A model generated the notes under the pieces. The model searched no databases. It saw only the letters and a program-made list of their open reading frames with translations, and was not told where the DNA came from. From contig NZ_SUKF01000008.1 of assembly GCF_005047655.1 (NCBI RefSeq), positions 1-64,000 on the forward strand: a DNA stretch of 64,000 nt, read 5' to 3'. The DNA is from Sinimarinibacterium arenosum. Its GTDB lineage: Bacteria; Pseudomonadota; Gammaproteobacteria; Nevskiales; Nevskiaceae. Made by a program: the position numbers and the translations under genes. Every line of letters starts with the position of its first letter. The stretch's first letter is position 1. Positions 46,226 to 55,321 of this stretch are shown here, piece by piece.

Positions 46226-46848
46226 TGCCCCCGTCGCAGGCCCCATCGCTGCCCCGATCGCAGGCCAGATTGCATCCCGGATGGCTGCGCCCGCTGATGC
46301 TGGCGCTGCCGCTGCTGGTCTTTGGCCACGGCGTCGAGGCGGCGCCGCGCGTGGTCGACTCCGGCGCCAGCCAGATCAGCTTCAGCGTCAAGCAGATGGG
46401 CGTTGCCGTCGACGGCCGCTTTACCCGCTACAGCGCCAGCATCGATCTGGATACCGAACACCCCGAACAGTCGAAGGCGCGCATCGAAGTCGACATCAGC
46501 AGCCTGGACACCGGCACGCCGGAGGCCGATGCCATCGCCATCGACACGCCGTGGCTGAACGCAAATGCGTTCCCCAAGGCGGTGTTTGAAAGCACGGCGG
46601 TGCGTTCGCTCGGACCCAACCGCTATCAGGCCGAAGGCCAGCTGACCATCCGCGGCAGCACGCGCGCGATCAGCGTGCCGTTCACCACCACCGCGCTGCC
46701 GGACGGCCGCCTGCGCGCCCAGGGCGAATTCACGCTGAACCGGACCGACTTCGGGATCGGCGGCGGCGAGTGGAACCAGGGCGATCTGGTAGCCGACGCC
46801 GTGCCCGTGCGCTTCAATCTGGTTCTGTCCCCGGCGCCGAGTCCCTGA
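46222..46848 (+). CDS. YceI-family periplasmic protein, copy 1
   Basis: The 208 residues have a signal segment (LRPLMLALPLLVFGHGVEA) and the YceI lipocalin-like domain (ASQISFSVKQMGVAVDGRF, NANAFPKAVFEST, GQLTIRGSTRAISVPF, FTLNRTDFGIGGGEW). YceI proteins bind isoprenoid or quinone-like lipids. The ATG overlaps the cytochrome b561 stop. Confidence 0.92.
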   Translation: MMPPSQAPSLPRSQARLHPGWLRPLMLALPLLVFGHGVEAAPRVVDSGASQISFSVKQMGVAVDGRFTRYSASIDLDTEHPEQSKARIEVDISSLDTGTPEADAIAIDTPWLNANAFPKAVFESTAVRSLGPNRYQAEGQLTIRGSTRAISVPFTTTALPDGRLRAQGEFTLNRTDFGIGGGEWNQGDLVADAVPVRFNLVLSPAPSP

Positions 46849-46901
46849 CGGCCCGGCGCTTCATCCACCATATCCACCACGCTTTCCTTGGAGAACCCAC
46901 G

Positions 46902-47468
46902 ATGAACAAGAAGATCCTGCTGCTGCCGCTGCTGGCCGCGTTCAGCGTCAGCGCCGCCGCCGCCGACACCTATGTGATCGAACCGACGCACACGTTTGCG
47001 AACTTCGAGATCAATCATCTGGGCTTCTCGACCTCACGCGGCCAGTTCGGCGGCACCTCCGGCACGCTGCATCTGGATCAGGCCAAGAAGACGGGCTCGG
47101 TGGAAGTCAGCTTCGATCTCACGCAACTCAACACCGGCGTGCCCAAGCTCGACGAGCATCTGCAGGGTCCGGATTTCTTCAACGTCGCGCAGTATCCGAC
47201 CGCAACGTTCAAATCATCCAAGTTCAAGTTCGACGGCGACGCGCTGGTCGCGGTGGACGGCGAACTGACGCTGCACGGCGTGACCAAGCCGGTTAGTCTC
47301 GAAGTCACGGCATTCAAATGCGGTGAGCATCCGATGACGAAGAAGCCGCATTGCGGCGCGGACGCGGTGACCACGATCAAGCGCAGCGACTGGGGCGTCA
47401 GCGCCTACGTGCCCGCGGTGGGCGACGAGGTCAAGCTGGCCATCCAGGTGGAAGCAGACAAGCAGTAA
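46902..47468 (+). CDS. YceI-family periplasmic protein, copy 2
   Basis: The 188 residues start with a signal peptide (MNKKILLLPLLAAFSVSAAA) and a complete YceI domain (YVIEPTHTFANFEINHLGFS, DFFNVAQYPTATFKS, GELTLHGVTKPVSLEV, IKRSDWGVSAYVPAVGDEV). It follows copy 1 by 53 bp and is followed by a terminator, so b561-yceI-yceI looks like one operon. Confidence 0.93.
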   Translation: MNKKILLLPLLAAFSVSAAAADTYVIEPTHTFANFEINHLGFSTSRGQFGGTSGTLHLDQAKKTGSVEVSFDLTQLNTGVPKLDEHLQGPDFFNVAQYPTATFKSSKFKFDGDALVAVDGELTLHGVTKPVSLEVTAFKCGEHPMTKKPHCGADAVTTIKRSDWGVSAYVPAVGDEVKLAIQVEADKQ

Positions 47469-47489
47469 CCCGGTCAGGCGCCGGTGTCG

Positions 47490-47519
47490 GGGCGCGGACA
47501 ACTTGTCCGCGCCCTTTTT
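47490..47519 (+). terminator. Intrinsic terminator after the yceI pair
   Basis: GGGCGCGGAC pairs perfectly with GTCCGCGCCC around a 5-base loop, followed by TTTTT and a further T run. It ends the b561-yceI operon. Confidence 0.9.
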
Positions 47520-47536
47520 GTTTTCAGCGTGTCCGC

Positions 47537-47854
47537 TTACTGGAAGCGACCGCCGACGATGTATTTCTTGTCCTCGTCGAGCGTGGCGAAGTAGCGGCTG
47601 TTGTTGAAACGCAGTTCCTTGGTCGACATCTCGCCCGGCAGGATCAGCTGCACGTCGGGATAGCTGCTGCGGAATTCCTCCGGTGTCGGGTGCTTGGCGA
47701 TGAACGCATCGAAGCGCGACAGATCGGTGACATAGCCCGGTACCGGCTCCATGGCGGCAGATGGTCGTATCAGGTCGGGCAGGCAGGCGCTGAGGCCAAG
47801 CCCCAGCACACACGCCGCCAGCAGGCGCGCGCTTGGGAGAAATCGTTTGAACAT
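47537..47854 (-). CDS. Small lipoprotein of unknown function
   Basis: The 105 residues begin with a lipoprotein signal (MFKRFLPSARLLAACVLGLGLSAC, Cys at about 24). The mature part (LSRFDAFIAKHPTPEEFRSSYPDVQLILPGEMSTKELR) resembles small uncharacterised proteobacterial lipoproteins. No function is assigned. Confidence 0.75.
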   Translation of the reverse strand: MFKRFLPSARLLAACVLGLGLSACLPDLIRPSAAMEPVPGYVTDLSRFDAFIAKHPTPEEFRSSYPDVQLILPGEMSTKELRFNNSRYFATLDEDKKYIVGGRFQ

Positions 47855-47960
47855 GGTGCGGACTCCTGAAACATGGCGTTGTTCTCGATGGCCCTCGCAG
47901 CGTCGGGTTGCGTCAGGCCGGTCTCGTTACAATCGCGTAAGCCCTCGATCAAGGCAAGCC

Positions 47961-49934
47961 ATGACATCGCCCATCGCACTGCGGATTCCCAACCCGCATC
48001 TGCTCAAACCCTTGCTCCGCTACTGCGCAACACTGTGCTGCGGCCTCACGCTGACGTCCTGCGCCAGTCAGGCGCCCGCGCCGCAGACAGCGCAGAACGC
48101 AACCCCCATTCCCCAACAGGCGCGCATCGTGGACCCACATTCCTACGCCAATACCGACGCCTTCATCACCCAGCGCATCGCGCTGGACCTGAGCGTGGAT
48201 TTCGATCGTCACGTATTGAGCGGCAGCGCCGAGCTGACGCTGAGCCGCATCAACGGCGGTGCCGATACGCTGGTGCTGGACACGCGCGATCTGGAGATCA
48301 GCGCGGTCGAGACGGCCGAGCGTGAAGGCGCGTATCGCAGTACCTCGTACAGCCTCGCGCAAGCCGACCCGATTCTCGGCAGCGCGCTGCGCATCACCAT
48401 GCCGCAGCAGGCAACGCGGGTCCGCATCTATTACACGACGCGTCCGCAAGCCTCCGGCCTGCAATGGCTGAGCCCGGCGCAGACCGCCGGCAAGCAGCAG
48501 CCGTTTCTGTTCACGCAGTCGCAGGCCATCCACGCGCGCAGCTGGATTCCATTGCAGGACACGCCGCGCGTGCGTGCGGCCTACGACGCGCGCATCAAGA
48601 CGCCGCCGGGCCTGATGGCGGTAATGAGCGCGGAGAACCCGCAGGCGCTGAGCGCGGATGGTGAATACCGCTTCTCGATGCCGCAGCCGATTCCGTCGTA
48701 CCTGATCGCACTGGCCGTGGGCGATCTGCGATATCAGGCGATGGGCCAGCGCACCGCCGTCTACGCCGAACCGTCGATGCTTGCGGCGGCCGCCGCCGAG
48801 TTCGAAGACACCGAAGCGATGCTGGAGCGTTGCGAGGCGATCTTCGGCCCGTATCGCTGGGGCCGCTACGATCTGCTGATCCTGCCGCCGAGCTTTCCCT
48901 ACGGCGGCATGGAGAATCCGCGCCTGACCTTCGTCACGCCCAGCGTCATCACCGGCGACAAGTCGCTGGTGTCGCTGATCGCGCACGAACTCGCGCACTC
49001 GTGGTCCGGCAACCTCGTGACCAACGCGACCTGGAACGACTTCTGGCTCAACGAAGGCTTCACGGTGCATCTGACCAACCGCATCGTCGAAGAGGTCTTT
49101 GGTCTGGACGTCGCCCAGCAGGAACGTGCGATCGGCGCCAGCGACCTGAAACGCACGTTGTCCGAACTCGAACAGCCGCGCGACAAGACCCTGGTGCCCG
49201 AACTCGCCGGCCGCGATCCGGACGACAACGTCACCGACGTCCCCTACGAAAAGGGCGCGCTGTTCCTGGCATACCTGGAGCAGCAGTACGGTCGGCCGCG
49301 CTTCGATGAATTCCTGCGCGGCTGGTTCGACGCCCACGCGTTCCAGAGCGAAACCACCGCGGACTTCCGCGCATGGCTGGATCGCGAGCTGCTGCAAAAA
49401 ACGCCCGGCGTCGTCAGCGCCGCGAAGATCGAAGAATGGATGACCAGCACCGAGATGCCCACGGACACGCCGTGGCCGCAGTCCACCGCGTTCGCCACGG
49501 TCGACGCTGCACGCGAGGCCTGGCTGTCCGGCAGCACACCGCTGGCCGAGATGGACACTGCGCACTGGTCGACGCGGCAGTGGGAGTATTTCCTCAACTC
49601 ACTGCCGACACCGCTGCCTGCCGCGCAGCTCGCGGCACTGGATGAACGCTTCAACCTCAGCCAGACCACCAATCGCGTCATCGCCGCGCGCTGGTTCCGC
49701 GATGCGGCGCTGAGTCAGTACCAGCCGGCGTATCCGGCACTGCGCAAACACCTGAACAGCATCGGCCGCATGCTGCTGATCGAACCGGTCTACACCGCAC
49801 TGGCAAAGACGCCGGACGGTCTGGCGCTAGCCGAGCAGATCTACGCCGAAGCGCGCAGCGGCTATCACCCGATCGCACAGACCTCGGTCGAGAAGATTCT
49901 GGCCAAGGCCCGCGCGGAGCAGGCAGGCCACTGA
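47961..49934 (+). CDS. M1 family aminopeptidase, LTA4-hydrolase-like
   Basis: The 657 residues have an N-terminal signal/lipoprotein-like region (LTSC near 32), the exopeptidase motif GGMENPRL, and the zinc site H342-E-L-A-H346 with third ligand E365 (WLNEGF), then a C-terminal helical domain. It removes N-terminal amino acids from peptides. The start at 47961 is chosen because upstream in-frame sequence overlaps the lipoprotein gene. The next gene begins 2 bp after the stop. Confidence 0.92.
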   Translation: MTSPIALRIPNPHLLKPLLRYCATLCCGLTLTSCASQAPAPQTAQNATPIPQQARIVDPHSYANTDAFITQRIALDLSVDFDRHVLSGSAELTLSRINGGADTLVLDTRDLEISAVETAEREGAYRSTSYSLAQADPILGSALRITMPQQATRVRIYYTTRPQASGLQWLSPAQTAGKQQPFLFTQSQAIHARSWIPLQDTPRVRAAYDARIKTPPGLMAVMSAENPQALSADGEYRFSMPQPIPSYLIALAVGDLRYQAMGQRTAVYAEPSMLAAAAAEFEDTEAMLERCEAIFGPYRWGRYDLLILPPSFPYGGMENPRLTFVTPSVITGDKSLVSLIAHELAHSWSGNLVTNATWNDFWLNEGFTVHLTNRIVEEVFGLDVAQQERAIGASDLKRTLSELEQPRDKTLVPELAGRDPDDNVTDVPYEKGALFLAYLEQQYGRPRFDEFLRGWFDAHAFQSETTADFRAWLDRELLQKTPGVVSAAKIEEWMTSTEMPTDTPWPQSTAFATVDAAREAWLSGSTPLAEMDTAHWSTRQWEYFLNSLPTPLPAAQLAALDERFNLSQTTNRVIAARWFRDAALSQYQPAYPALRKHLNSIGRMLLIEPVYTALAKTPDGLALAEQIYAEARSGYHPIAQTSVEKILAKARAEQAGH

Positions 49935-49936
49935 CG

Positions 49937-50941
49937 ATGACGACCGCGCGCGCCATGGTGCTGGAAGCCCCCGGCTCGCCATTGGTGCTGCGCGAACGTC
50001 CGCTGCCGCAACCCGGCCCGGGCGAAGTGCGGATTGAAGTCAGCACCTGCGGTGTCTGCCGCACCGACCTGCATCTGCTCGACGCCGAGCTGCCGGACAT
50101 TCACTACCCGATCGTGCCGGGACACCAGATTGTCGGCCGCGTGCAGGCGCTCGGTCCGGGAGTCGATGCCGGCACATTGAAAATCGGCGACCGCGTCGGC
50201 GTGCCGTGGCTCGGTGGCACCTGCGGACACTGCGACTACTGCCTGCACGAACAGGAAAACCTCTGCGACGACGCGCAGTTCACCGGCTACCAACTGGACG
50301 GCGGTTACGCCACGCACTGCATCGCCAAGGCCGCGTACTGCCTGCCGCTGCCGGAGACGATGGACGATCAGGCGGTGGCGCCGCTGCTCTGCGGCGGCCT
50401 CATCGGCTATCGCTGCCTGCGCATGTGCGGCGACGCCAAGCGCATCGGCATGTACGGCTTCGGCGCTGCGGCGCATCAGATCGCCCAGGTCGCCATCTGG
50501 CAGCAGCGCGATGTCTACGCCTTCACCCGTGCCGGTGATACCACGACGCAGGCCTTCGCCCGCAGCCTCGGCGCCGTCTGGGCCGGAGAGTCCGGACAGA
50601 CCCCGCCGCAGAAACTCGACGCCGCGATCCTGTTCGCGCCTGCGGGCGAGCTGGTACCCATGGCCTTACGCGCCGTGCGCAAAGGCGGCCGCGTCATCTG
50701 CGGCGGCATCCACATGAGCGACATCCCCAGCTTCCCCTACGACATCCTGTGGGGTGAACGCAGCGTGATGTCCGTCGCCAACCTCACCCGCGCCGACGGC
50801 CACGAGTTCCTGACGCTGGCCGCACAGGTGCCGGTGCAAACGCAGGTCACCGTATTCGCACTGGATGAAGCCAACGAGGCACTGGACGCGTTGCGTAATG
50901 GTCGCTTTGAAGGGGCTGCGGTGCTTGATATGCGGCGGTGA
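49937..50941 (+). CDS. Zinc-dependent alcohol dehydrogenase family protein
   Basis: The 334 residues show the catalytic zinc site (CGVCRTDLH, GHQIVGRV), the structural zinc cysteines (GTCGHCDYCLHEQENLCDD) and a shortened NAD-binding region (GMYGFGAAAHQIAQVA). It matches the AdhA/adhP-like group that uses simple alcohols, but the substrate is inferred. It follows the M1 peptidase gene by 2 bp. The 175-bp gap after it holds no gene I can support. Confidence 0.9.
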   Translation: MTTARAMVLEAPGSPLVLRERPLPQPGPGEVRIEVSTCGVCRTDLHLLDAELPDIHYPIVPGHQIVGRVQALGPGVDAGTLKIGDRVGVPWLGGTCGHCDYCLHEQENLCDDAQFTGYQLDGGYATHCIAKAAYCLPLPETMDDQAVAPLLCGGLIGYRCLRMCGDAKRIGMYGFGAAAHQIAQVAIWQQRDVYAFTRAGDTTTQAFARSLGAVWAGESGQTPPQKLDAAILFAPAGELVPMALRAVRKGGRVICGGIHMSDIPSFPYDILWGERSVMSVANLTRADGHEFLTLAAQVPVQTQVTVFALDEANEALDALRNGRFEGAAVLDMRR

Positions 50942-51116
50942 GTGTGCACGCTCGCTGATCAGAAAGACGCGCCAAATGAGTTCGGACCAATAGACTAATC
51001 AAAGGCCAGCCAAAGAAAGCTGAGCAACGGCCTGCGGGAACTCCGCTTATCGGGACAGCTGCACCAAAGAGCCGCGCTCAAGTAGTGTTATCGGCGTCAG
51101 CTGCAGAACGTCGACC

Positions 51117-52679
51117 ATGGCTAAAAATCGCGCGAAAATCATCGGAGATCTGGGCGAAACCCTGGTTCAGGGCTTGCTCCAAGCCTACGAGTGGGAACCT
51201 AGAAAGGATGTCCCCGATGAAGGCTACGATTTCAACGTTGAGATTCCTGCGAGAGGAAAACATCCGTCTGAACGTTTCTTCGTACAAGTAAAGACCGCAG
51301 GTGTTCGACGCCCACTTGCTGATGGCTCTTGGGCACAACAGCTGAAGCTAAAGGACGTGCGTAGATACGATGCGTCCCGTCATCCTGTTTTTCTGTTCGC
51401 TGTTGATCTAAAGACCGAGACGATTCGCGCGCTCGACTATCATCATGAGGCTACCAAACAGCCCGGCGCTCTGACATTTCGATTCGCCGAACAGTCACAA
51501 CTAGATCCCGAGCACTGTAGCGTCCTGGAGTGCGCCGTTCGCCTTGCATCAAGAGCACGAGACGCAAAGTACGCTTCTCCTGTCAGCATCCTTAAGTTGC
51601 GAAGTGACGACCTAGCTGCGCTCGACCATCGATTCAACGTGACCGGCGAAGTGGTCGCTGGGGTAGAACGATATCGAGTAGAGGTAAAACCAAAACATGC
51701 CGTCACCTTCCACTTCCGTCCCAAAAAAGTTCATGAAGATACTTTCCGCAAGGTAATTAAGTATGGAGGCTCCACAACTGTTGATATCGAAAATTTTTAT
51801 GTCCCTGATTCCGAATTGTTCCGAAACATCGCACTAGATCAAGCGACGCTCCGCGTTGAAAATCAAGAGAAGCCAGTTCGAATTCGATTCGCCGCTGAGC
51901 AGTCCAATTCCTTCCTAGATGTCGACGCAACTGTCACTTTCGGGATAGCAGGTTCCCGAGTACAGATTGCTCATCCCAGACTTCCCTATCATTTTGAGTT
52001 CATTGTAGAAGACGATACCACCTCTTTGGATTTCAACTGGACCTTTAATGCAGCCTGTTGGGTCGGTCAACCCATACTGCAACTTTCATATTTTTCTCCG
52101 CTGTTCGCTTTTTCTGCCGGGCTAGCTCGCGGGGAAGATTTTGGGATTTACGTTGAGGTAGACGGCGTGTTCACAACCTTCGCCAGAGCTCCGAGCAACG
52201 AGAACATTACTTCCGCTGGCCGCTGGATGAATGAACTGCTTTCTGTGCTTACCAATCTACGAGAGGTATGTACCAAAGTCGCACCCGGATGGAGGTTCCC
52301 TGAGAACTTTTCGTACTCCGAGTCGGACAAGGAGGAATGGGCCGCATCCGCAGCTCTGCTGCGTGGCGCGCTTGTGACACAGCCGATCGTTACTGTTACG
52401 GCGGATATCGAACTCTCTCCGGAATATCAGTCTGTAATCCCAGATGAGTTATTTAGGGAAGCTACTTGGCGCTTGGCGTGTGAGTGGGGTGTCAGCGTTG
52501 GCAACGAGTGCCTCGGCGTCTTTGAGGTGTATCAATACCTTGTCGGTTATACGGCTAGTCAACCATTGCCCGGCAAGTTGCGTCTGACACCAAGCGATGG
52601 AGCACGGCATGAAGTCGCATTGCGTACCAGGTCCGTTGAGAAAACTGCAGATGTGTTTATCGCATTTGAGAGCATCTGA
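51117..52679 (+). CDS. DUF4365-like protein with nuclease-type N terminus, atypical composition
   Basis: The 520-residue protein's first ~150 residues match the DUF4365 pattern: E14 in GDLGETLVQGLL, D38 and E42 in DEGYDFNVEI, and Q57-V-K59 in FFVQVKTAG, which is the arrangement of PD-(D/E)xK nuclease-like folds. The remaining ~370 residues are not recognised and look mostly beta-rich. GC content is visibly lower (about half) and codon use differs from neighbours, indicating recent transfer. DUF4365 proteins often lie in defence or mobile regions. No partner gene is visible. Confidence 0.72.
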   Translation: MAKNRAKIIGDLGETLVQGLLQAYEWEPRKDVPDEGYDFNVEIPARGKHPSERFFVQVKTAGVRRPLADGSWAQQLKLKDVRRYDASRHPVFLFAVDLKTETIRALDYHHEATKQPGALTFRFAEQSQLDPEHCSVLECAVRLASRARDAKYASPVSILKLRSDDLAALDHRFNVTGEVVAGVERYRVEVKPKHAVTFHFRPKKVHEDTFRKVIKYGGSTTVDIENFYVPDSELFRNIALDQATLRVENQEKPVRIRFAAEQSNSFLDVDATVTFGIAGSRVQIAHPRLPYHFEFIVEDDTTSLDFNWTFNAACWVGQPILQLSYFSPLFAFSAGLARGEDFGIYVEVDGVFTTFARAPSNENITSAGRWMNELLSVLTNLREVCTKVAPGWRFPENFSYSESDKEEWAASAALLRGALVTQPIVTVTADIELSPEYQSVIPDELFREATWRLACEWGVSVGNECLGVFEVYQYLVGYTASQPLPGKLRLTPSDGARHEVALRTRSVEKTADVFIAFESI

Positions 52680-52708
52680 AGATTTCGATTCCCAGAGACC
52701 CTCCAGAA

Positions 52709-52975
52709 CTAATAAGGTAATGCAGCATTCTCGTCGCCATGCCGAATTCCCATCGGCTGCCCCAACACCGGCAGCACCACATTTAAATCACGACATTCCC
52801 GCCTAACGTGGTCGAACACCGGCGCCAGATTGAACACCAGCGGTATCGGCCATATGGGCTGGATGAGGTCGCTGGTGAAATCGTCCCAATGCGTGAGCAC
52901 CACCTGCTTGGCACCGAGGGATACGATGTCTGCCTGCTGTCCGCGTAGCGCACTCTCAATACTGCGTTGCGCCAA
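52709..52975 (-). pseudogene. Truncated, internally deleted copy of the MBL-fold gene at 54301
   Basis: The 88-residue reading frame matches the C terminus of the intact protein: SALRGQQADIV, then GAKQVVLTHWDDFT, NLAPVFD and VLGQPMGIRHGDE. About 19 codons between ADIV and GAKQ are missing, and the N-terminal two-thirds with the metal ligands is absent. Divergence is clearly higher than in the ATL repeat. It cannot be a functional hydrolase. Confidence 0.85.
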
Positions 52976-52987
52976 TATTGGCGCCCC

Positions 52988-54115
52988 TCACTCCGTCTTC
53001 ACCTCACTGTCCGCCTCTGCCAGCGCCCCCAGCAGGCAACAGGTCTGACCCACGGAAACCGGCGCGAATCCGCTGCCCGGTGTGCGCATGCCGACGACCT
53101 GGCCGTGGAACACGCGGGCGACGGCGCCGATGATTTCGTCGCGGTCTGCGAAGAAGCGGACGTCGTATTTCCATTCGCGGCCTTCGCGATCGACCACCGG
53201 ATGCGGTGCGTAGCGCTGGGCGAGATAGGCGTCCGCCGGGAGTTCTGTGAGTTTCGGTCTGCTGATGCTTTTGCCGACGTAGACGCCGCGGCTGGCATGA
53301 CCGCTGGCGGGCTTGAACACCCAGTTTGCGCGGTCGGCGTACCAGGCTTCGGCGGTGCGGCTCGCCATTGGCAGGGTTTCGGCAATGCGGAAGTTCATGC
53401 CACTGCGCTCGTCGCGCGCGAGGACAGGATCGTGCGACCAGTCCAGAAAGCGGCGCTTGTCGGCAATGGCTGCGTAAGCGGCTGGCGAGGGCGCAACCCG
53501 CGTGCTGCCTTCGTCCATCGCCCTGCGCACGGCGGCGTGGCGTTCTTCGCTGATGAGAAAGTCTGTGCTGCGCCAGTAGACGCAGTCGATGGGCTCGCCT
53601 TGGTGGCGCAGCCGGCCGGACTCGTAGTGCAGCTCCGCGGCGTCGATCAGGTGAACCGATGCGGCGTGGGGTCGCAGCAGTTCGGCAATCGCTTTCATCT
53701 CGGGATACAGGGCCTGTGCGGCAATGTCATCGTCGACGATGGCGAGCACCTGGGGCGATGAGCCCAGCAGATCCCGGTGGAACAGTTCGATCAAGCGCTC
53801 CTGCAGCACGCCGTGTTCCCAGTCTGCGCAGCACAGGTTGGTGTTGCGGTTGGCTTCCAGCGCCGTGAGCATACCGCCGGCATTGGTGTTGACCTCGATC
53901 AGGACCGGCCCCTCGGGCGTGGGGTGAACGTCGTAGCTCAGCAGCAGCGGGCGGCTGCGCTCGACGTCCGGCGTGGCGGCCGCGATCCGCTGCCACAGCA
54001 CGCGCACGCCACTGGTGATGAGGCGCATGGCGGCGGGGGATAACGGGACCGGCTGGGTCAGCACCGGCAGTCCGAACGGTGCCGGTGATTCGATCTTGTC
54101 GTCGCAGCGGGTCAT
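52988..54115 (-). CDS. ATP-grasp-like protein with permuted motif order
   Basis: The 375 residues carry ATP-grasp features in an unusual order. The metal-binding end motif (LIEVNTNAGGMLTALEAN) is at about 75-95, whereas the ATP-binding Lys segment (WVFKPASGHASRGVYVGK) and the YDVRFF motif come after residue 265. In most ATP-grasp ligases the order is reversed. There is no signal peptide. It may ligate a carboxylate to an amine, but substrate and partner are unknown. ATG at 54115 is preferred to a GTG three codons upstream. It lies between the MBL fragment and the intact MBL gene. Confidence 0.72.
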   Translation of the reverse strand: MTRCDDKIESPAPFGLPVLTQPVPLSPAAMRLITSGVRVLWQRIAAATPDVERSRPLLLSYDVHPTPEGPVLIEVNTNAGGMLTALEANRNTNLCCADWEHGVLQERLIELFHRDLLGSSPQVLAIVDDDIAAQALYPEMKAIAELLRPHAASVHLIDAAELHYESGRLRHQGEPIDCVYWRSTDFLISEERHAAVRRAMDEGSTRVAPSPAAYAAIADKRRFLDWSHDPVLARDERSGMNFRIAETLPMASRTAEAWYADRANWVFKPASGHASRGVYVGKSISRPKLTELPADAYLAQRYAPHPVVDREGREWKYDVRFFADRDEIIGAVARVFHGQVVGMRTPGSGFAPVSVGQTCCLLGALAEADSEVKTE

Positions 54116-54300
54116 GGGCGGCACTCGACGCGTGAGCTGAGGGGGTTTGGATTGTATGCGCGGCGCGTCACGCCGGCGCTGCGTTCATCGGGCGTCGGTG
54201 CGTGTCGCCACACGCTGTAACCCGGTACGCCTGCAGACGCATCAGCTCAGCTAAGGGCCCGATCAGGCCGAGCCCCGTTTTGGCGTCGCCGCCGCGACAC

Positions 54301-55290
54301 TCAGCGTGATGCGGACACGCGCTCGTCGCTGTGCCGGATGCCGATCGGCTGCCCCAGCACCGGCATCACGACATTGAGATCGCGGCGTGCCCGCTTAACG
54401 TAGTCAAACACCGGCGCCAGATTGACCACCAGCGGCATCGGCCGCAGCGGTTGATCCAGACCGCGGGTGAAATCATCCCAGTGCGTGAGCACGACTTGCT
54501 TGGCACCGACGGCATCGACGGTCTCGTGCAGATACTTGGGCAGATCACCGATCAGCGCGGCACCGAGGAACACGATGTCGGCCTGCTGACCGCGTAGCGC
54601 GCCTTCGACGTAGCCGGCGCTGCCGTGATGCAGCACACGGCCGGAGGGATGATCGATCAGGATCGAGTAGGCGCCGCCGAGGCGGTAGTCCAGGTAATGC
54701 GCGGGCGGTACCAGCGGCGCGGTGATGTCGCCAGTCGGGCGGCCACCGGTGGCGCCGGCATGGCGGCTGTCGAAGAAGCGGAGGGTGTAGCGGCCGACGG
54801 TGATCGGCTGTTGCGGCTGGATCACGCGGATCTGCGCTTCGTCCAGCCCGGCGCCACGGCCGACGTTGGCGGTGCTCTCGGAGCCGATCAGCAGCGCGCC
54901 GGTCTCGCGCGCGACGACGCCGGCGTCCATCGAATGGTCGAAGTGCGAGTGCGAGACCAGCACGGCGTCGAGGTGGGTGACGCCGGCACGCGCCAGCCAC
55001 TCGCGGATCAGCGGTTCGTCCGGCTCGATCAGGGCATTGCGCGCCAGCGGCAGCACGCCGGGCGGGCGGCTGAAGAACGGATCGATCAGCAACGACTGCT
55101 CGCCGTCGCTCAGCAGCAACGCGGTGGTGCCGTACCAACGCGCAGTGAGCATGCCGGGGCGGGATACCGCGGGCGCCGCCTGATGCTGCTCGATCAGCGC
55201 CAGATCACGTTGCGGGCGCAGCCACAGCAGCCACGCCGCGACGGCGGCGAGGATCAGCACGACCACGACGGCGATGCGGCGCCAGTTCAT
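54301..55290 (-). CDS. MBL-fold metallohydrolase (UlaG-like), membrane-anchored
   Basis: The 329 residues begin with an N-terminal membrane anchor or signal (VVVVLILAAVAAWLLWL) and then a metallo-beta-lactamase fold with H114-S-H116-F-D118-H119 and later His ligands (DSRHAG, LTHWDD). The layout resembles UlaG and NAPE-PLD-like hydrolases acting on phosphate esters or lipids; substrate unknown. Its C-terminal third is duplicated as a fragment at 52709. The 185-bp gap before it (54116-54300) has a small hairpin (GCGTGT/ACACGC) without a T tract. Confidence 0.88.
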   Translation of the reverse strand: MNWRRIAVVVVLILAAVAAWLLWLRPQRDLALIEQHQAAPAVSRPGMLTARWYGTTALLLSDGEQSLLIDPFFSRPPGVLPLARNALIEPDEPLIREWLARAGVTHLDAVLVSHSHFDHSMDAGVVARETGALLIGSESTANVGRGAGLDEAQIRVIQPQQPITVGRYTLRFFDSRHAGATGGRPTGDITAPLVPPAHYLDYRLGGAYSILIDHPSGRVLHHGSAGYVEGALRGQQADIVFLGAALIGDLPKYLHETVDAVGAKQVVLTHWDDFTRGLDQPLRPMPLVVNLAPVFDYVKRARRDLNVVMPVLGQPIGIRHSDERVSASR

Positions 55291-55321
55291 CGAAGGTCTC
55301 CGGGGCCGCAGCAGCTTTGGT

